A stretch of DNA of 64,000 nucleotides from Ornithinimicrobium cryptoxanthini (GCF_023923205.1 NZ_CP099490.1:1054001-1118000), one strand, 5' to 3'; counted from the first letter of the stretch, positions 52,721-62,297 are shown. Notes: generated from the letters alone by a model not told the origin. Program-made: numbers and translations.

Positions 52721-53797
52721 GTGTCCACTGTCGCCGCCGTCCATGGTGTCCTGCCCCCGCACCGCTATGCCCAGGAAGACCTGACCGGCATGCTGGCGGA
52801 CCTGGTCGGGCTGCCCGAGCGGCTGCGGCCCCAGCTGCAGCAGATCCACGGCAACGCCGGCGTGGCGTTCCGGCACCTGGCGCTGCCGGCGCAGGACTAT
52901 GCCGAGGTCTGCTCCGACTTCGGCCGCTCGAACGACGCGTTCATCGAGCACGGCACCGAGCTGGCCGCGCAGGCGGTGGAGGGCGCGTTGAAGCAGGCCG
53001 GCGTGGACGCACAGGACGTGGACCTGCTTCTGTCGACCACGATCACCGGTCTGGCAGTGCCCTCGATCGACGCCAAGCTCATGGGTCGGCTGCCGCTGCG
53101 CACGGACGTCAAGCGCGTCCCGGTCGTGGGGCTGGGTTGCGTCGGCGGTGCGGCTGGCATCGCCCGGGTGCACGACCACCTGCTGGGACATCCCGACGAC
53201 GTCGCCGTGCTGCTGTCGGTCGAGCTGTGCAGCCTGACCCTGCAGCGGCACGACACTTCCACGGCCAACCTCGTCGCGAGCGGACTGTTCGGGGACGGGG
53301 CGGCCGCGGTCGTGCTGCTCGGCGAGCGGGCTGCGGGGGACCACCTCCCGCGCGGGCCGCGGGTGGTCGCGACCCGGAGCCGGTTCTATCCCGACACGGA
53401 GACGGCCATGGGCTGGGACATCCGCTCGACCGGCCTGAAGATCGTGCTCGGCGCGGAGGTGCCCGACCTGGTGCGCGCCAACGTCCGCGACGATGTGGAC
53501 GCCTTCCTGGCCAGCCAGGGCCTGACCCGTGCGGACATCGGCTGGTTCGTCGCCCACCCCGGTGGCCCGAAGGTCCTGGACGCCATGGCCGAGGCGCTGC
53601 AGGTCCCGGCGAGTGCCCTGGCCGTGACCTGGGCCTCCCTGGAGCAGATCGGCAACCTGTCCTCCTCCTCGGTGCTGCACGTCCTGTCCGACACCCTGCG
53701 CGACCATGCGCCCACGCCCGGCAGCCACGGGCTGCTGCTGGCGATGGGTCCGGGCTTCTGCCTGGAGATGGTTCTGCTGCAGGCGCCGGTGGAGTGA
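52721..53797 (+). CDS. Type III polyketide synthase
   Basis: A chalcone-synthase-fold enzyme of 358 residues with the catalytic triad Cys140 (GLGCVGGAAG), His279 (AHPGGPK) and Asn312 (GNLSSSSV). It condenses malonyl-CoA units onto an acyl starter. In context it resembles SrsA of Streptomyces griseus, which makes alkylresorcinols, because the next two genes match SrsB and SrsC types. The GTG at 52721 gives a family-like N-terminus (MSTVAAVHGVLPPHRYAQED). The starter and product are not predictable from sequence. Confidence 0.93.
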   Translation: MSTVAAVHGVLPPHRYAQEDLTGMLADLVGLPERLRPQLQQIHGNAGVAFRHLALPAQDYAEVCSDFGRSNDAFIEHGTELAAQAVEGALKQAGVDAQDVDLLLSTTITGLAVPSIDAKLMGRLPLRTDVKRVPVVGLGCVGGAAGIARVHDHLLGHPDDVAVLLSVELCSLTLQRHDTSTANLVASGLFGDGAAAVVLLGERAAGDHLPRGPRVVATRSRFYPDTETAMGWDIRSTGLKIVLGAEVPDLVRANVRDDVDAFLASQGLTRADIGWFVAHPGGPKVLDAMAEALQVPASALAVTWASLEQIGNLSSSSVLHVLSDTLRDHAPTPGSHGLLLAMGPGFCLEMVLLQAPVE

Positions 53798-53801
53798 CCG
53801 G

Positions 53802-54320
53802 GTGGACTCCCTGGACTGGTATGCCGTCCTGCTCGGCCTCGTCGTGCTCGAGCGGGTGGCCGAGCTGGTCCTGTCGAAGCGGCACGCCGCCTGGGCGCTG
53901 GGCCAGGGTGGGGTCGAGCACGGTCGGGGCCACTATCCGCCGATGGTGCTGCTGCACAGCGCCCTGCTGCTCGGCGCGTTCGGGGAGGCGTGGCTGGGCG
54001 ACCGGCCGTTCCTGCCCTGGCTCGGCTGGCCGATGCTGGCGGTTGTGGTCGCGGCGCAGGCGCTGCGGTGGTGGTGCATCGCCTCGCTCGGGCGTCAGTG
54101 GAACACCCGCGTCATCGTCGTGCCGGGCCTGCCGCTGGTCAGCCGCGGGCCCTATCGCCTCCTGCGCCACCCCAACTATGTCGCCGTGGTCGCCGAGGGG
54201 ATCGCGCTGCCCCTGGTGCACACCTCGTGGGTGACCGCGCTCGTCTTCACCGTCCTGAACGCCTGGCTGCTCACGGTGCGCATCCGCAGCGAGGACGCCG
54301 CCCTGGCGACCGTCCGGTGA
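53802..54320 (+). CDS. Isoprenylcysteine-carboxyl-methyltransferase-family membrane methyltransferase
   Basis: A 172-residue integral membrane protein with about four helices and the family motif SRGPYRLLRHPNYVAVVAEG near the C-terminus, which binds S-adenosylmethionine. In the srsABC operon the equivalent SrsB O-methylates the phenolic lipid; that role is inferred here from position directly after the type III PKS. The GTG at 53802 starts five bases after the PKS stop. The stop overlaps the next gene (GTGA). Confidence 0.88.
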   Translation: MDSLDWYAVLLGLVVLERVAELVLSKRHAAWALGQGGVEHGRGHYPPMVLLHSALLLGAFGEAWLGDRPFLPWLGWPMLAVVVAAQALRWWCIASLGRQWNTRVIVVPGLPLVSRGPYRLLRHPNYVAVVAEGIALPLVHTSWVTALVFTVLNAWLLTVRIRSEDAALATVR

Positions 54321-55363
54321 GGGACGCCGACGTCGTCTTGATCGGTGGTGGCCCGGTCGGGATGACCGCTGCGCTGTATGCCGCGCGCGCCGGACTGTCG
54401 GTCATCGTCCTGGAGCCGCGTCGCTCACCGGTGGACAAGGCGTGCGGGGAGGGTGTGATGCCGGGTGCTCTGGTGGCGCTGCACCAGCTGGGTGTCGAGC
54501 CGGTGGGTTTCGACTTCCGGGGCATCCGCTACACCGACGGGCGTCGCTCGGTCACCGCGGACTTCCCCGGTGGGCCCGGTCGGGGCGTGCGCCGCACCGA
54601 GCTGCACCAGGTGCTGCGCGCTGCGCTGGATGCCGCTGATATCAGGGTGCTGCCGGTGGCCGCCGTTGGGGTGGAGCAGGACTCCTCGTCGGTGCGAGTG
54701 ACGCTGGCTGACTCGAGGCGGGTGCTGACCGCCTCCTATGTCGTCGCTGCCGATGGTCTGCACTCGCCGACCCGCCGGTGGTTGGGGCTGGAGGCACCGG
54801 CCCGGGGTCCGCGCCGGCACGGGTTGCGCCGCCACTTCGCCGTCGCGCCGTGGATCGACCGCGTCGAGGTGCACTGGGCTCCCGCCGGAGAGGCCTACGT
54901 GACACCTGTGGCTGAGGACACGGTCGGCGTCGCCCTGCTCACCGGCAACAAGGGGCCGTTCGAGGAGCACCTGGCGCAGTTCCCGGCGCTGGCCCAGCGG
55001 CTGGTCGGGGTCGAACCCGCCAGCAGCGTCCTGGGCGCCGGGCCGTTCGCCCAGCGCGTCACCTCGCGCGCCAGCGGCCGGGTGCTGCTGGTCGGTGACG
55101 CAGGCGGCTATGTCGACGCGCTGACGGGGGAGGGCCTGGCGGTCGGCTTCGCCCAGGCAAAGATGGCGGTGCGAGCGATCCTGGCCGGCCAGCCCTCGGC
55201 ATACCCCCGTCTGGCCCGGCAGGTCACCTGGCGCAGCACCGCCCTCACCCGCGGTCTGCTGCTCGCCACCCAGCCGCAGTGGGGGCGACGCGCCACCTTG
55301 CGTGCCGCCGTCGCGCTGCCCGGCGTCTTCCGCGGCGCAGTGTCGGTCCTGTCTCGCACCTGA
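54317..55363 (+). CDS. FAD-dependent monooxygenase / geranylgeranyl-reductase-like
   Basis: A 348-residue flavoprotein with the FAD motif VLIGGGPVGMTAALYAARAG, the CGEGVMPGALVAL segment seen in geranylgeranyl reductases and halogenase-like monooxygenases, and the second FAD motif GRVLLVGDAGGYVDALTGEG. In the srs pathway SrsC hydroxylates the aromatic ring towards a quinone. The start overlaps the methyltransferase stop, so PKS, methyltransferase and oxidase are one coupled operon. Hydroxylase versus prenyl reductase cannot be decided by sight. Confidence 0.88.
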   Translation: MRDADVVLIGGGPVGMTAALYAARAGLSVIVLEPRRSPVDKACGEGVMPGALVALHQLGVEPVGFDFRGIRYTDGRRSVTADFPGGPGRGVRRTELHQVLRAALDAADIRVLPVAAVGVEQDSSSVRVTLADSRRVLTASYVVAADGLHSPTRRWLGLEAPARGPRRHGLRRHFAVAPWIDRVEVHWAPAGEAYVTPVAEDTVGVALLTGNKGPFEEHLAQFPALAQRLVGVEPASSVLGAGPFAQRVTSRASGRVLLVGDAGGYVDALTGEGLAVGFAQAKMAVRAILAGQPSAYPRLARQVTWRSTALTRGLLLATQPQWGRRATLRAAVALPGVFRGAVSVLSRT

Positions 55364-55372
55364 GCTGTCCCG

Positions 55373-56125
55373 TCAGGCGGGCCGGAAGGTCCCGAGCCGG
55401 GCGTGGACCACCTCGGCGGTCTGCACCATCGGGTCACCTGCGGGTGCGGGCAGGCCGACCCAGCGCAACGGTGTCGTCAGCTCACCCGTGACCGTCCCGT
55501 GCCTCAGCGGCCACGGCTCGTGCTCGACGGGGGTGCGCCACAGGGCGCGGGCGCGGCGGTGATAGGCCGTCCAGCGGCCGGCCAGGCTCTCGACCAGCGG
55601 GGTGCGCTCGTGCGCGGTCAGCGGTGCTCCCGTCTGGACCGAGGCGGTGAACCACGCGCTGTCCTGTGGAGTGCGCAGACCGAGCACGCCCCGCGGCGCG
55701 CCGAAGCGATAGTCCCAGCGGGCGTCGTCGGTGGCGTCCTCGCCGCGGGCCACGACGCCGTCGGCGACCTCATAGGGCAGGCCGATGCTGCGCAGCGACA
55801 GGGCAAAGCTGGCTCGGGGAACGACCATCCCGAGGAACCAGATCCCGTCACGGCCGTCGGGCGCCTGCACATAGCAGCGCACGTTGAGCTCGGCGAAGGC
55901 GTCCCAGCCGGGAGGTGCCGGCAGCCTCGGCAGCCGGACGTCAGCCATGAGGAAGGGGATGACGCCCACCCAGGTCTGGCCCTCCCACGTCTGGACCCGC
56001 AGCGGTGGCGGCACCAGCGACTGCACCGTCTCGACGTCATAGGCCCAGTGCAGGAACGTCAGGTGGCGCCAGGTCTGCAGGTTGACCGCGGCGCGCACGG
56101 GCGCGTCCGGATCGTGACCGCTCAT
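55373..56125 (-). CDS. DUF2071 (YqjF-like) protein
   Basis: A 250-residue member of the YqjF/DUF2071 family, recognised from QTWRHLTFLHWAYDVETVQSLVPP at the start, WVGVIPFLMADVRLP and the ELNVRCYVQAPDGRDGIWFLGM segment. The biochemical role is unknown. Two conserved-looking segments in the second half contain the family's YHRRARALWRTPVEHEPW. It converges on the phenolic-lipid operon with a 9-base gap, so it is not part of it. Confidence 0.88.
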   Translation of the reverse strand: MSGHDPDAPVRAAVNLQTWRHLTFLHWAYDVETVQSLVPPPLRVQTWEGQTWVGVIPFLMADVRLPRLPAPPGWDAFAELNVRCYVQAPDGRDGIWFLGMVVPRASFALSLRSIGLPYEVADGVVARGEDATDDARWDYRFGAPRGVLGLRTPQDSAWFTASVQTGAPLTAHERTPLVESLAGRWTAYHRRARALWRTPVEHEPWPLRHGTVTGELTTPLRWVGLPAPAGDPMVQTAEVVHARLGTFRPA

Positions 56126-56204
56126 AGGTCACTTATAGGGGAGGCACCCGCCTGCCGCAACGGGCCGCGTCGGCGCCGGCCGGCCGGTGCCGAAGGCCGG
56201 ACCG

Positions 56205-56642
56205 TCAGTCGCCCAGAAGATCCAGGATCTTGGTGATGCGACGCGTCCGGGTCTCGGGCCTCTTGGCGTTGGCGACCGAGCGGGCGTGCTCCTTGCGCTG
56301 GGTGTAGGAGAGCGCAGCAAAGGCCGCGTGGGCCGCGGGGTGGGCGGCCAGGGCCTCGGCCAGCTCGGGCGGCATGTCGACGGTGCGCTCAGCGTCGTCC
56401 AGCTCGATGGTCGCTGTCACCTCGTCGCCGATCTCGACACCAAGGGAAGCGCGCGCCGCCTTGGACAGCCCGATGCAGTTGCGTCCACCCATCCGGGCGA
56501 CCCGGAGCCGCTCGCTCCTGCCGTCGATGGTGACGACCACCGGCGGGTTCTTGACTGAGGCGAGCTCGGCCACCTGGTCGTCGGTGAGGAAGATCGCGCA
56601 GGCAGGACCTGCCGGCTCGAGAGTGGTCTGCAGACGCAGCAT
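56205..56642 (-). CDS. YdeI/OmdA-like DUF1905 protein
   Basis: A 145-residue protein: an N-terminal DUF1905 beta-barrel (about 3-90, PACAIFLTDDQVAELA, RMGGRNCIGLSKAARASLGVEIGDE) and a C-terminal bacteriocin-protection YdeI-like tail (FAALSYTQRKEHARSVANAKRPETR). The molecular function is undefined. The gene is solitary and divergent from the ACT-domain gene. Confidence 0.87.
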   Translation of the reverse strand: MLRLQTTLEPAGPACAIFLTDDQVAELASVKNPPVVVTIDGRSERLRVARMGGRNCIGLSKAARASLGVEIGDEVTATIELDDAERTVDMPPELAEALAAHPAAHAAFAALSYTQRKEHARSVANAKRPETRTRRITKILDLLGD

Positions 56643-56681
56643 CCCACCAGCCTAGGGCGAGCGGTGACGATAGCCTGCAGT

Positions 56682-57248
56682 ATGCGGAAACTTGTGGTGA
56701 GCGTGATTGCTGATGAGCGACCCGGCCTGGTGGCCGAGCTCGCGAGTGCCGTTGCTGAGCACGGCGGGAACTGGCTCGAGAGCCAGATGGGGCGGCTGGG
56801 CGGCAAGTTTGCCGGTGCCGTCCTGATCGAGGTGGCACCTGATCGCGTCGATGACCTCACGGCCGCGCTGAAGGGCCTCAGTGACGTCGGTGTCGTCGAC
56901 GTGTCAGCCACCTCGGCCGACGGCGCGACGAAGGGCAGTGTCGAGTCGGTCCGGTTGCAGGTCGTGGGTCAGGACCAGCCCGGCATCGTGCGTGAGGTCA
57001 CCCGCGCCCTCGCGGCGCACGGTCTGAGCATCCAGGAGCTCTACACCGAGACCAGCGACGCGCCGATGACCGGTGACCGGCTCTTTGAGGCGGCGGCCGC
57101 GGTGGAGCTCGGCGACGGGCTGGACCTGCCTGGACTGCGAGCTGCGCTGGACGCGGTGTCCGCCGACCTGAGCCTTGACATCCAGGTCGACGACGGCCAT
57201 GACGGCCCGGCCTGGGGCGAGGTGCCCGACTCGGCCGAGACGAGGTGA
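56682..57248 (+). CDS. GcvR-like double-ACT-domain protein
   Basis: A 188-residue protein with two ACT domains, about 1-75 (VSVIADERPGLVAELASAVAEHGGNW) and 90-170 (LQVVGQDQPGIVREVTRALAAHGLSI, LYTETSDAPMTG). This is the layout of GcvR, the antagonist of the glycine-cleavage activator. No gcv genes are nearby, so the regulated process is unknown. The ATG at 56682 lacks an obvious ribosome-binding site; the transcript may be leaderless. Only three bases separate its stop from the convergent SARP gene. Confidence 0.88.
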   Translation: MRKLVVSVIADERPGLVAELASAVAEHGGNWLESQMGRLGGKFAGAVLIEVAPDRVDDLTAALKGLSDVGVVDVSATSADGATKGSVESVRLQVVGQDQPGIVREVTRALAAHGLSIQELYTETSDAPMTGDRLFEAAAAVELGDGLDLPGLRAALDAVSADLSLDIQVDDGHDGPAWGEVPDSAETR

Positions 57249-57251
57249 CCC

Positions 57252-60200
57252 CTACCGCGTCGGGCAGGTGGGACGGTAGGGGACCGACCCGAAGTACTGC
57301 CCCCATTCCGCGTCCGTGAGATCACGCCCGGCGGTGTCGCAGGCCGCCTGGACCCAGTCCGTCGGGTCCAGGGTCAGACTGCTGGCCTCTGCTCCACCGA
57401 TGACCACCAGGCTTCCGTCAGGTCGGATGTCGGAGTAGGCGCCAGGCAGCGGCCCACCGAAGGACTCGAGCTCGGGCAGGCTCCAGAGCCGGACGGCCCC
57501 CGTCGCGTCATCGGAGGTGACCATCATGGAGCCGTCGTCAGTGAACTGGAAGTTGACCAGCGGCATCGGGAGGCCGCCCGCCTCCTGGAGGGGACGCAGG
57601 GTGGTCGGCTCGCGCAGGTAGACCCGTCCGCTCTGCGAGCTGGTCACCAGCTCCCCGGTCGGAGCAAAACCGGCAGTGACCCCGGTCCACTGCTTGACGA
57701 TCAGCTCGGGTGTCGTCCCAGTCAGGTCCCACACGCCGGTGAGGTCGCCGACCGAGGCCACCAGTTGTGGCTCGTCCGGGGCGAAGTCCACCTGGATGAC
57801 GAACCGGGCCTCCGGACTTCCCTCCAGGTCGTCGAGCACCGCCGTGGTCTCCAACGAGCTCGGGTCGTGCAGCTCGACCAACCCACCGATCCGTCCGCTT
57901 GCCAGCATGGTTCCGTCGCTGTTGACCGCCAGCAGCGTGGGCACCCAGTGCGACACCGACCCGCCCGTGACCGGCCCGGCGACCGGCGCGCCGGTGCCGG
58001 TGTCGTATGCCGTGAGCTCACCCGGGCAGTACTCCCGGCTGGTCAGCTCGGTCCCCGTGCAGGACAGCACGTAGACGACGTCCTCGTCCGGATGGAAGGC
58101 CAGCCCAGCGACGCTGACGATGTCCGGGTCGGGGATGTCCAGTGTCACCAGGGGTTGCAGCGTCCTGCCATCGAACAACCGCGCCCCATGACCCCAGCCG
58201 GCCATCGCCAGCAGCTCACCGCTCGGGCTGAAGGTCGGGATCCCGGCGCCGAGCTCCGTCAGCGGGGCGACCGCCGGGCTGGGCACGTCGAGGTCCCAAC
58301 GGGTCACCTCACCGGCCGAGCCGACCGTGACCAGGTCGCCGTCGGACAGGAACTCCAGATCGATGGTCTCGGTGGCGATCGGGAACGCCTGTTCGAGCCG
58401 TCCCTGTGGTGTCCCGGGGAACTGCCAGACCATCGCCTGGTTGAAGGCTGCGACTGCGATGCGCTGACCGTCGGGCGAAGCCGCCAGGGAGACCGTCACG
58501 TTGTCGTGTGACAGAGGGCCCTCGATGATGCGCAGCGGGTGGTCGGCCAGCACGTAGGTGGCTCCGTCGAAGGTCGTGGCAACCACCTGGTCGGTGCCCG
58601 GGATGGTCGCGAGGTCGAAAACCGCCGGTTCGTCGGAGTCGGGCAGGTCGACCACGCCGTCCGGGGCCGTGCCTTGCTCATCGCTCCCCGGCTCAGCCAC
58701 GACGGAGCCGGGTGTCTCGGTGGACGGGGCGACCCAGGCGTAGACCCCAGCGACCGTTCCGGCATAGACCCTGCTCCCGTCACTGCTCCAGGCGACGGCG
58801 AGCAACGGGTCGGCAGGGTCTGGCGTGCTCAGGCGCGCGCGGACCTGCCAGGAGGTGGTGTCGACCAGCCGGACCGTGCCGTGGCTGGTGACGGCCAGGG
58901 TGCTCGAGTCGGGGCTGAAGGCCACCTTGGACTCCTGCCCGATGGGAGTGTCCAGGGTCGCCACGGGCTGGTCCTCTCCGATCCGATGCACGACCACGCC
59001 GGTGCCGTCGGTGGAGTCTCCGCCCGAGGCAACCATCCCGGCGGCGGCGTCCAACCCGCCCCCGATCGGGAAGACGGGCACCGGGACGGGTCCGAGCACC
59101 ACGGCTGCCGTCTCCAGGTCAAACACCGTCAGCTCCCCTTCTGGGCTGAGAACGGCCGCGACCCCGGAGTCGGCATCGACTGCCAGTGCCTGGAGACCGG
59201 CCGGTTCCTCATAAAGCAGGGTGCCGACAGGACGTGGGTTGGACAGGGCGGTGAGCAGGCCTCGGCGGGTGTGTGACGAGTCATCCATGAGGTAGGCCTC
59301 GGTCGCGAGCAACAGCGCAAGTGGCCAGTCCTTGTCCGCCACGTCGTTGGCCGAGGCCAGCAGACCGGCCACCGCCGCCTGCGCCCGGGACTCGGCGGCC
59401 AGTGCGTTGTTGTGTGCCGAGAGTCCCCGCTCCACCGCGACTGCTCCGATGGCCACGACGACCACGAGCGCCGCGGCGAGCAGCCACCGGTGCCGGCGCA
59501 GTCGGCGGTTGCCCTGCTCGCGCTGTTGCGCCGCTTCGGTTGCCGCCCTGACCTCGTCGTCGCGCTGGGCGCGGCTGGCAGCAACGAACGCCGCCACATC
59601 CGGTGGAGCTCCGGTGGGTGGCAGCGCCTCGATCGCCCGGTCCAGACGCGCACCGCGCAGCAGCGCACCGCGGTCCTGACCCAGCTCGCGCCACTGAGCC
59701 GCGGCACGAGCGAGGTCGGCCAGCTCCCGGTGCCGCGCCTGGTTGCCCTCCACCCAGCGTCGCAGCCGCGGCCAGTGCTCGACCAGTGCCTCGTGCGCCA
59801 GTCCGACGGTCGGTTCGCGAGTGTCCAGTCGGCGGTCTGCGGAGAGCAACCGGGCGGCGATCCAGGTCTCCATCAGTCGGTGCAGGTCGGCGCCGTGCTC
59901 CGGGCTCACCGCCTTGACCTCGGACATGGTGATGCGGGTGCCGATCGGTTCTCCGGCGGAGACCACCACCAGCCTGCTGAGCAGCTCGGCGAACAACTGC
60001 TGCTCCGTGGCGCTCAGCGTGCTGAGCATGCTCTCCGCACGCGACCCGATGGCGCCCTCGACCCCGCCCAGGGCACGCAGAGCTGAGAGGGTCAGTGCCG
60101 GCTGCCCCCCGCTGGCCAGCTCATGGAGGGTGAACTGGAGGGCGGGCAGGGCTGCGGGTCGTCCGGCAACAGCAGCGACGAGCTCGCTGGTCAGACCCGG

Positions 60201-62240
60201 CTCCAGGGTCAGCCGGTTCACGGCGGGCCCCCGCACCGCCGCCTCAAGCTCGCTCGGGGTCATCGCCGCGACCGGCAAGGTCGCATCGCGCAGCAACGGA
60301 CCAAACGTGGGGTGGGCCAGTGGGCGGTCGAAGTAGTCGGCCCGGACTGTGGCGACCACACTCAGCGGGCAATCTTCCGCGGTGCTCGCGTGGGCCAACG
60401 CGTCGAGGAGCGCTTCGGCAGCCTCCGGCTCGGCGTGTGAGTAGATCTCCTCCAGCTGGTCGACGACCAACAGCAGACGCCACCCGGAAGGCGTCAGCGC
60501 CCGGGCGACCCGCGCCAGCCCCTCCGGCTCCTCAAGTGACACGACCGTGTCTGCGGTGGACGTGGTCGCGACTCGCCGTAGCGCCTCGGAAAGACTGTCC
60601 AGAGGGTCGGAGCCGGGCACCATGACCGTGATCAGCCAGCGCGGCTCGGCCGACCGCCGGAGGCGAGGCAGCAGGCCGGCTCGCACCACACTTGACTTGC
60701 CGCTGCCGGAGCCGCCGACGACGGCGAGGAGCCTGCTGTGGGACACCAGTTCTTCCATGCGCTCGATCAGGGCCTCGCGCCCGAAGAAGCGATCGGCATC
60801 CTGCTCCTCGAACCGGCGCAGTCCGACATACGGGTTCCCCGGCTGATGGGCACTGGCACGCAGGTGCGCCAGGACGGCGGTGACGGTGCTGTGCACCGCC
60901 CCGCCCGGGCCGTCGTCGGCCGGTTGCACCGCCCAGTCATGGCGCTCATCGGGGGAGGCGGCAGCGAAGCAGACCCGGACCAGCTCGACATACTGAGCCG
61001 CGTCGTCGAGTCGTCCCGCGTCGCTGGTCCGGAGCGCGCGGTCACCGAGATAGGCCTCCCCGGCCGCGTCGAAGAAGACGTTGTCCGAACGGACATCCCC
61101 GTGCGTCAGGCCACGCGCCGCGTAGTCGAGCAGCGCTCCACCGACTCGTTCGGCGACGTGCCGAGCCATCGGGGGAGTGATCGCCTTCTTGGTCAGCTGG
61201 TCCCGCAACGTGCCGCCGGTCATGCGCTGCATCACCAGGGCCGCGAGGCCTGGCTCACGCCACGCGTCGTAGATCGGCACGACAGACGTGCTGTCCACCG
61301 TGGCGGCCGCGTGCGCGTCCCGCTCGAAGGTGCGGACCACGGTCACGTCGTCGGCGATCTCGGGACGATAGACCCGCACCGCATACTCGCGGTCCACTCC
61401 GGGCAGGCGGGCACTGAACACCGTCCCGCGCGGGCCACTGCCGAGTCGCTCGCCGAGCTGATATCCGCGCAGGGACTGTTCGGCCTGGACGAGGTGGAGC
61501 AGGTCGGGTTCCCCGGCAAGGATCCGTTCGTGCAGCTGGACCAGGTCCGGACCGGGGTCGATGCCCAGCTCGTCGCTCAGCTTCGTCCTGTGCTGCCGAT
61601 AGAGGGTCAGTGCTTCTGCGGTGCGACCAGTCGTGGACAGGGCGAGCATCAGCCGCGCGGTCAGGTTCTCCCGGAACGGGTCTTCGAGGAGGACTTCGCG
61701 CAGGTTGGGCACCGCGTCGCTGCCGTGACCCACGAGCATCTGCGCGTCGGCGAGGTGCTCGACAGCCGTGACGCGCAGGTCCGCCAGCCGCTGAGCCTCC
61801 CCGCTCACCCACCAGGTCGCGTCCATGCCCTGGTATGCCGCACCCCGCCAGAGCTGGAGAGCCTGGGACAACGTAGCCGCGGCAATCGTCGGGTCCCCGT
61901 ACTCCAGGGCTCGGCGACCCTGCCCCACCAGCTGTTCGAAGTGTGCTGAGTCCAGGGCCTCGTCCGGCACGTGCAGCACATAGCCGCCGTCGGTGTGCCC
62001 CACCGCCAGATCTGTGCCGAGCTTGTGCCGCAGCCGGGTCAGGTAGGTGCGCAGGGTCGCCTCGGCCTTCGGACCCGCCTGCTCGCCGAAGACTGCCTCC
62101 ACCAGGCGATCGACGCTGACCGGGCGGTTGCGCGTCACCAGCAACGTGACGAGCAACCGACGCAACCGGTCACCGGCCAGGTCGACAGGCTCGCCGTCTG
62201 ACGTCACCTCGAGTGGCCCTAGGACTGCGTACTCGATCAT
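57252..62240 (-). CDS. Giant SARP regulator: DNA-binding, BTAD, pseudokinase, nSTAND NTPase, TM helix, WD40 propeller
   Basis: A 1662-residue multidomain protein. Residues 1-92 are an OmpR-type winged helix and 95-245 a BTAD TPR region, together a SARP. Residues 258-430 follow a Ser/Thr kinase fold (GERLGSGPRGTVF). However, the ATP-anchoring Lys reads Arg289 (YAVRVYR) and DFG reads LGD, although HGDVRSDN is kept, so it is probably a pseudokinase. Residues 480-890 form an nSTAND-type NTPase with Walker A GGSGSGKSS (509-517) and Walker B LLLVVDQLEE. One membrane helix (about 920-938) precedes about 700 residues of WD40-like repeats. By topology the DNA-binding end is cytoplasmic and the propeller extracytoplasmic. 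Matching heptamer repeats occur in its own and the divergent promoter. Confidence 0.9.
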   Translation of the reverse strand: MIEYAVLGPLEVTSDGEPVDLAGDRLRRLLVTLLVTRNRPVSVDRLVEAVFGEQAGPKAEATLRTYLTRLRHKLGTDLAVGHTDGGYVLHVPDEALDSAHFEQLVGQGRRALEYGDPTIAAATLSQALQLWRGAAYQGMDATWWVSGEAQRLADLRVTAVEHLADAQMLVGHGSDAVPNLREVLLEDPFRENLTARLMLALSTTGRTAEALTLYRQHRTKLSDELGIDPGPDLVQLHERILAGEPDLLHLVQAEQSLRGYQLGERLGSGPRGTVFSARLPGVDREYAVRVYRPEIADDVTVVRTFERDAHAAATVDSTSVVPIYDAWREPGLAALVMQRMTGGTLRDQLTKKAITPPMARHVAERVGGALLDYAARGLTHGDVRSDNVFFDAAGEAYLGDRALRTSDAGRLDDAAQYVELVRVCFAAASPDERHDWAVQPADDGPGGAVHSTVTAVLAHLRASAHQPGNPYVGLRRFEEQDADRFFGREALIERMEELVSHSRLLAVVGGSGSGKSSVVRAGLLPRLRRSAEPRWLITVMVPGSDPLDSLSEALRRVATTSTADTVVSLEEPEGLARVARALTPSGWRLLLVVDQLEEIYSHAEPEAAEALLDALAHASTAEDCPLSVVATVRADYFDRPLAHPTFGPLLRDATLPVAAMTPSELEAAVRGPAVNRLTLEPGLTSELVAAVAGRPAALPALQFTLHELASGGQPALTLSALRALGGVEGAIGSRAESMLSTLSATEQQLFAELLSRLVVVSAGEPIGTRITMSEVKAVSPEHGADLHRLMETWIAARLLSADRRLDTREPTVGLAHEALVEHWPRLRRWVEGNQARHRELADLARAAAQWRELGQDRGALLRGARLDRAIEALPPTGAPPDVAAFVAASRAQRDDEVRAATEAAQQREQGNRRLRRHRWLLAAALVVVVAIGAVAVERGLSAHNNALAAESRAQAAVAGLLASANDVADKDWPLALLLATEAYLMDDSSHTRRGLLTALSNPRPVGTLLYEEPAGLQALAVDADSGVAAVLSPEGELTVFDLETAAVVLGPVPVPVFPIGGGLDAAAGMVASGGDSTDGTGVVVHRIGEDQPVATLDTPIGQESKVAFSPDSSTLAVTSHGTVRLVDTTSWQVRARLSTPDPADPLLAVAWSSDGSRVYAGTVAGVYAWVAPSTETPGSVVAEPGSDEQGTAPDGVVDLPDSDEPAVFDLATIPGTDQVVATTFDGATYVLADHPLRIIEGPLSHDNVTVSLAASPDGQRIAVAAFNQAMVWQFPGTPQGRLEQAFPIATETIDLEFLSDGDLVTVGSAGEVTRWDLDVPSPAVAPLTELGAGIPTFSPSGELLAMAGWGHGARLFDGRTLQPLVTLDIPDPDIVSVAGLAFHPDEDVVYVLSCTGTELTSREYCPGELTAYDTGTGAPVAGPVTGGSVSHWVPTLLAVNSDGTMLASGRIGGLVELHDPSSLETTAVLDDLEGSPEARFVIQVDFAPDEPQLVASVGDLTGVWDLTGTTPELIVKQWTGVTAGFAPTGELVTSSQSGRVYLREPTTLRPLQEAGGLPMPLVNFQFTDDGSMMVTSDDATGAVRLWSLPELESFGGPLPGAYSDIRPDGSLVVIGGAEASSLTLDPTDWVQAACDTAGRDLTDAEWGQYFGSVPYRPTCPTR

Positions 62241-62279
62241 CTGACCTCACCCTCCGCCGCGCACGCTACGGGAGGGCTG

Positions 62280-62297
62280 TTGCATCTGCGTTGCACC
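62280..62297 (-). promoter_or_regulatory. Candidate SARP operator of the giant regulator gene
   Basis: On the minus strand: GGTGCAA (62297-62291), 4 bases, GATGCAA (62286-62280), an 11-bp period as in known SARP sites. Eleven bases further on is TAGCGT (62268-62263), a plausible -10 for the regulator gene. Confidence 0.65.
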
